Made by a program: the position numbers and the translations under genes. A model generated the notes under the pieces. That model did no database searches. It was given only the letters and a program-made list of their open reading frames with translations, and was not told the origin of the DNA. A stretch of DNA of 6,845 nucleotides, from positions 1 through 6,845 of the forward strand of contig JAIDBM010000142.1 of the NCBI GenBank assembly GCA_029056365.1, given 5' to 3'. This document shows, piece after piece, positions 6,247 through 6,845 of the stretch (its first letter is position 1; the number at the start of each line of letters is the position of its first letter). This stretch comes from Muribaculaceae bacterium (lineage in GTDB: Bacteria > Bacteroidota > Bacteroidia > Bacteroidales > Muribaculaceae).

Positions 6247-6845
6247 CTATTTTTCCACCTTCTGCAGCAGATGGCGCACCGCGCCTACAAGCTGCGCGTC
6301 ATGGCCACGCAACACTTCTGCAGGAGTGTTATATATCACAACATCCGGAGTGAGCAGAAGGTTCTCCAGCGCGTTGCCCTGCATGTCGGTGCAGGTAACC
6401 TGCGGAATTCCGAACACCATTGTCGGGTCAATCTGGGTTTCCCACCATACGGCAGTCATTGTTCCTGGCACAGGCGCACCTACAAGATCGCCCACCTTAA
6501 GAGCCTGATAAGTGAACGGTGTTCCGTAGGCATCGGAATAATTGGCTTCGTTCACAAGCATCACCGATGGTTTGGTCCACTGCGAGAACGGCTCGCTGCC
6601 TATGTATTGTCCGCGCGGAGTGAAGCGCACATATTCCTTGCCGGAAAGGAGCAGGGCCAGATCGTTGTGCAGCCAGCCGCCGCCGTTATAACGGGTATCC
6701 ACTATCACGGCATCGCAATTGCGGTATTTTCCGAGAATCTGGTCGTAAGTGCTGCTGAAGCTCGGCGAATTCATTCCCTGCACATGCACATACCCTACTC
6801 TGCCGCCGGAAACGCTGTCAACCACATGCTGGTTGTGCTCCACCC
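6247..6845 (-). CDS. Tricorn-like S41 family serine peptidase, C-terminal fragment
   Basis: The gene runs off the right edge. The visible 199 residues, ending at TAG 6247-6249, are the end of an S41 peptidase core; the GTG at 6841-6843 is an internal Val and not a start. Motifs, numbered from that Val: GYVHVQGM (17-24), VIVDTRYNGGGWLHNDLA (46-63), which is the family signature, KPSVMLVNEANYSD (91-104) with Ser103 as the expected nucleophile, GAPVPGTMTAVWWE (122-135) forming the oxyanion region, LENLLLTPDVVI (159-170) with Glu160 at the position of the tricorn active-site Glu, and HDAQL (180-184). In tricorn-type enzymes the first Ser/His of the tetrad lies further upstream, outside this window. 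Full-length Bacteroidales homologues are usually about 1000 residues, secreted, with beta-propeller and PDZ domains before this core, and degrade peptides or proteins. SDA replaces the common SDG after the nucleophile. It may or may not be co-transcribed with the membrane protein gene downstream. Confidence 0.9.
   Translation of the reverse strand, partial: VEHNQHVVDSVSGGRVGYVHVQGMNSPSFSSTYDQILGKYRNCDAVIVDTRYNGGGWLHNDLALLLSGKEYVRFTPRGQYIGSEPFSQWTKPSVMLVNEANYSDAYGTPFTYQALKVGDLVGAPVPGTMTAVWWETQIDPTMVFGIPQVTCTDMQGNALENLLLTPDVVIYNTPAEVLRGHDAQLVGAVRHLLQKVEK

Overview
The window looks like chromosomal DNA from a member of the Bacteroidota, most likely the order Bacteroidales. The signs are a TonB-dependent receptor with an N-terminal carboxypeptidase-regulatory-like domain, a TAnnTTTG-type -7 promoter element, genes mostly without Shine-Dalgarno sequences, and a MiaA of the GTGK type that I associate with this group. 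Base composition is moderately GC-rich, which would suit Muribaculaceae-like gut bacteria, but that placement is a guess. No RNA gene, insertion sequence, CRISPR array or prophage gene was seen.

Layout. The plus strand carries the last 47 codons of a CYTH-domain (triphosphate tunnel) protein (1-146), a short promoter region, a small secreted or membrane-anchored His/Cys-rich protein starting with GTG at 237, a 79-bp gap holding a strong RNA hairpin (588-619), and a 768-residue TonB-dependent outer-membrane receptor (658-2964). The minus strand, read from the right edge, carries the C-terminal 199 residues of a tricorn-like S41 peptidase (6247-6845), then three tightly linked genes: a multi-pass membrane protein with a cytosolic domain resembling a degenerate Nudix fold (4850-6148), miaA (3930-4853) and a secreted protein of unknown function (2950-3933). 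The three are joined by two 4-bp ATGA stop/start overlaps, and the last one converges on the receptor gene with a 15-bp overlap of coding ends.

How the genes may work together. The His-rich protein and receptor look like one transcription unit, since only one promoter-like sequence is seen, ahead of the small gene. A small exported protein with HSHH, HSHP and HHSHS clusters beside a receptor with its own His clusters and a CxxC in the plug suggests uptake of a transition metal, or of a metal-bearing compound, with the small protein as metal binder, sensor or chaperone. This is inference; the sequence does not fix the substrate. In the minus-strand group, MiaA modifies tRNA A37 with a dimethylallyl group; what its two tightly coupled partners do is unknown. 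The best candidates for something undescribed are the His-rich protein/receptor pair with its apparently leaderless GTG start and intergenic hairpin, and the membrane/pseudo-Nudix protein coupled to miaA.
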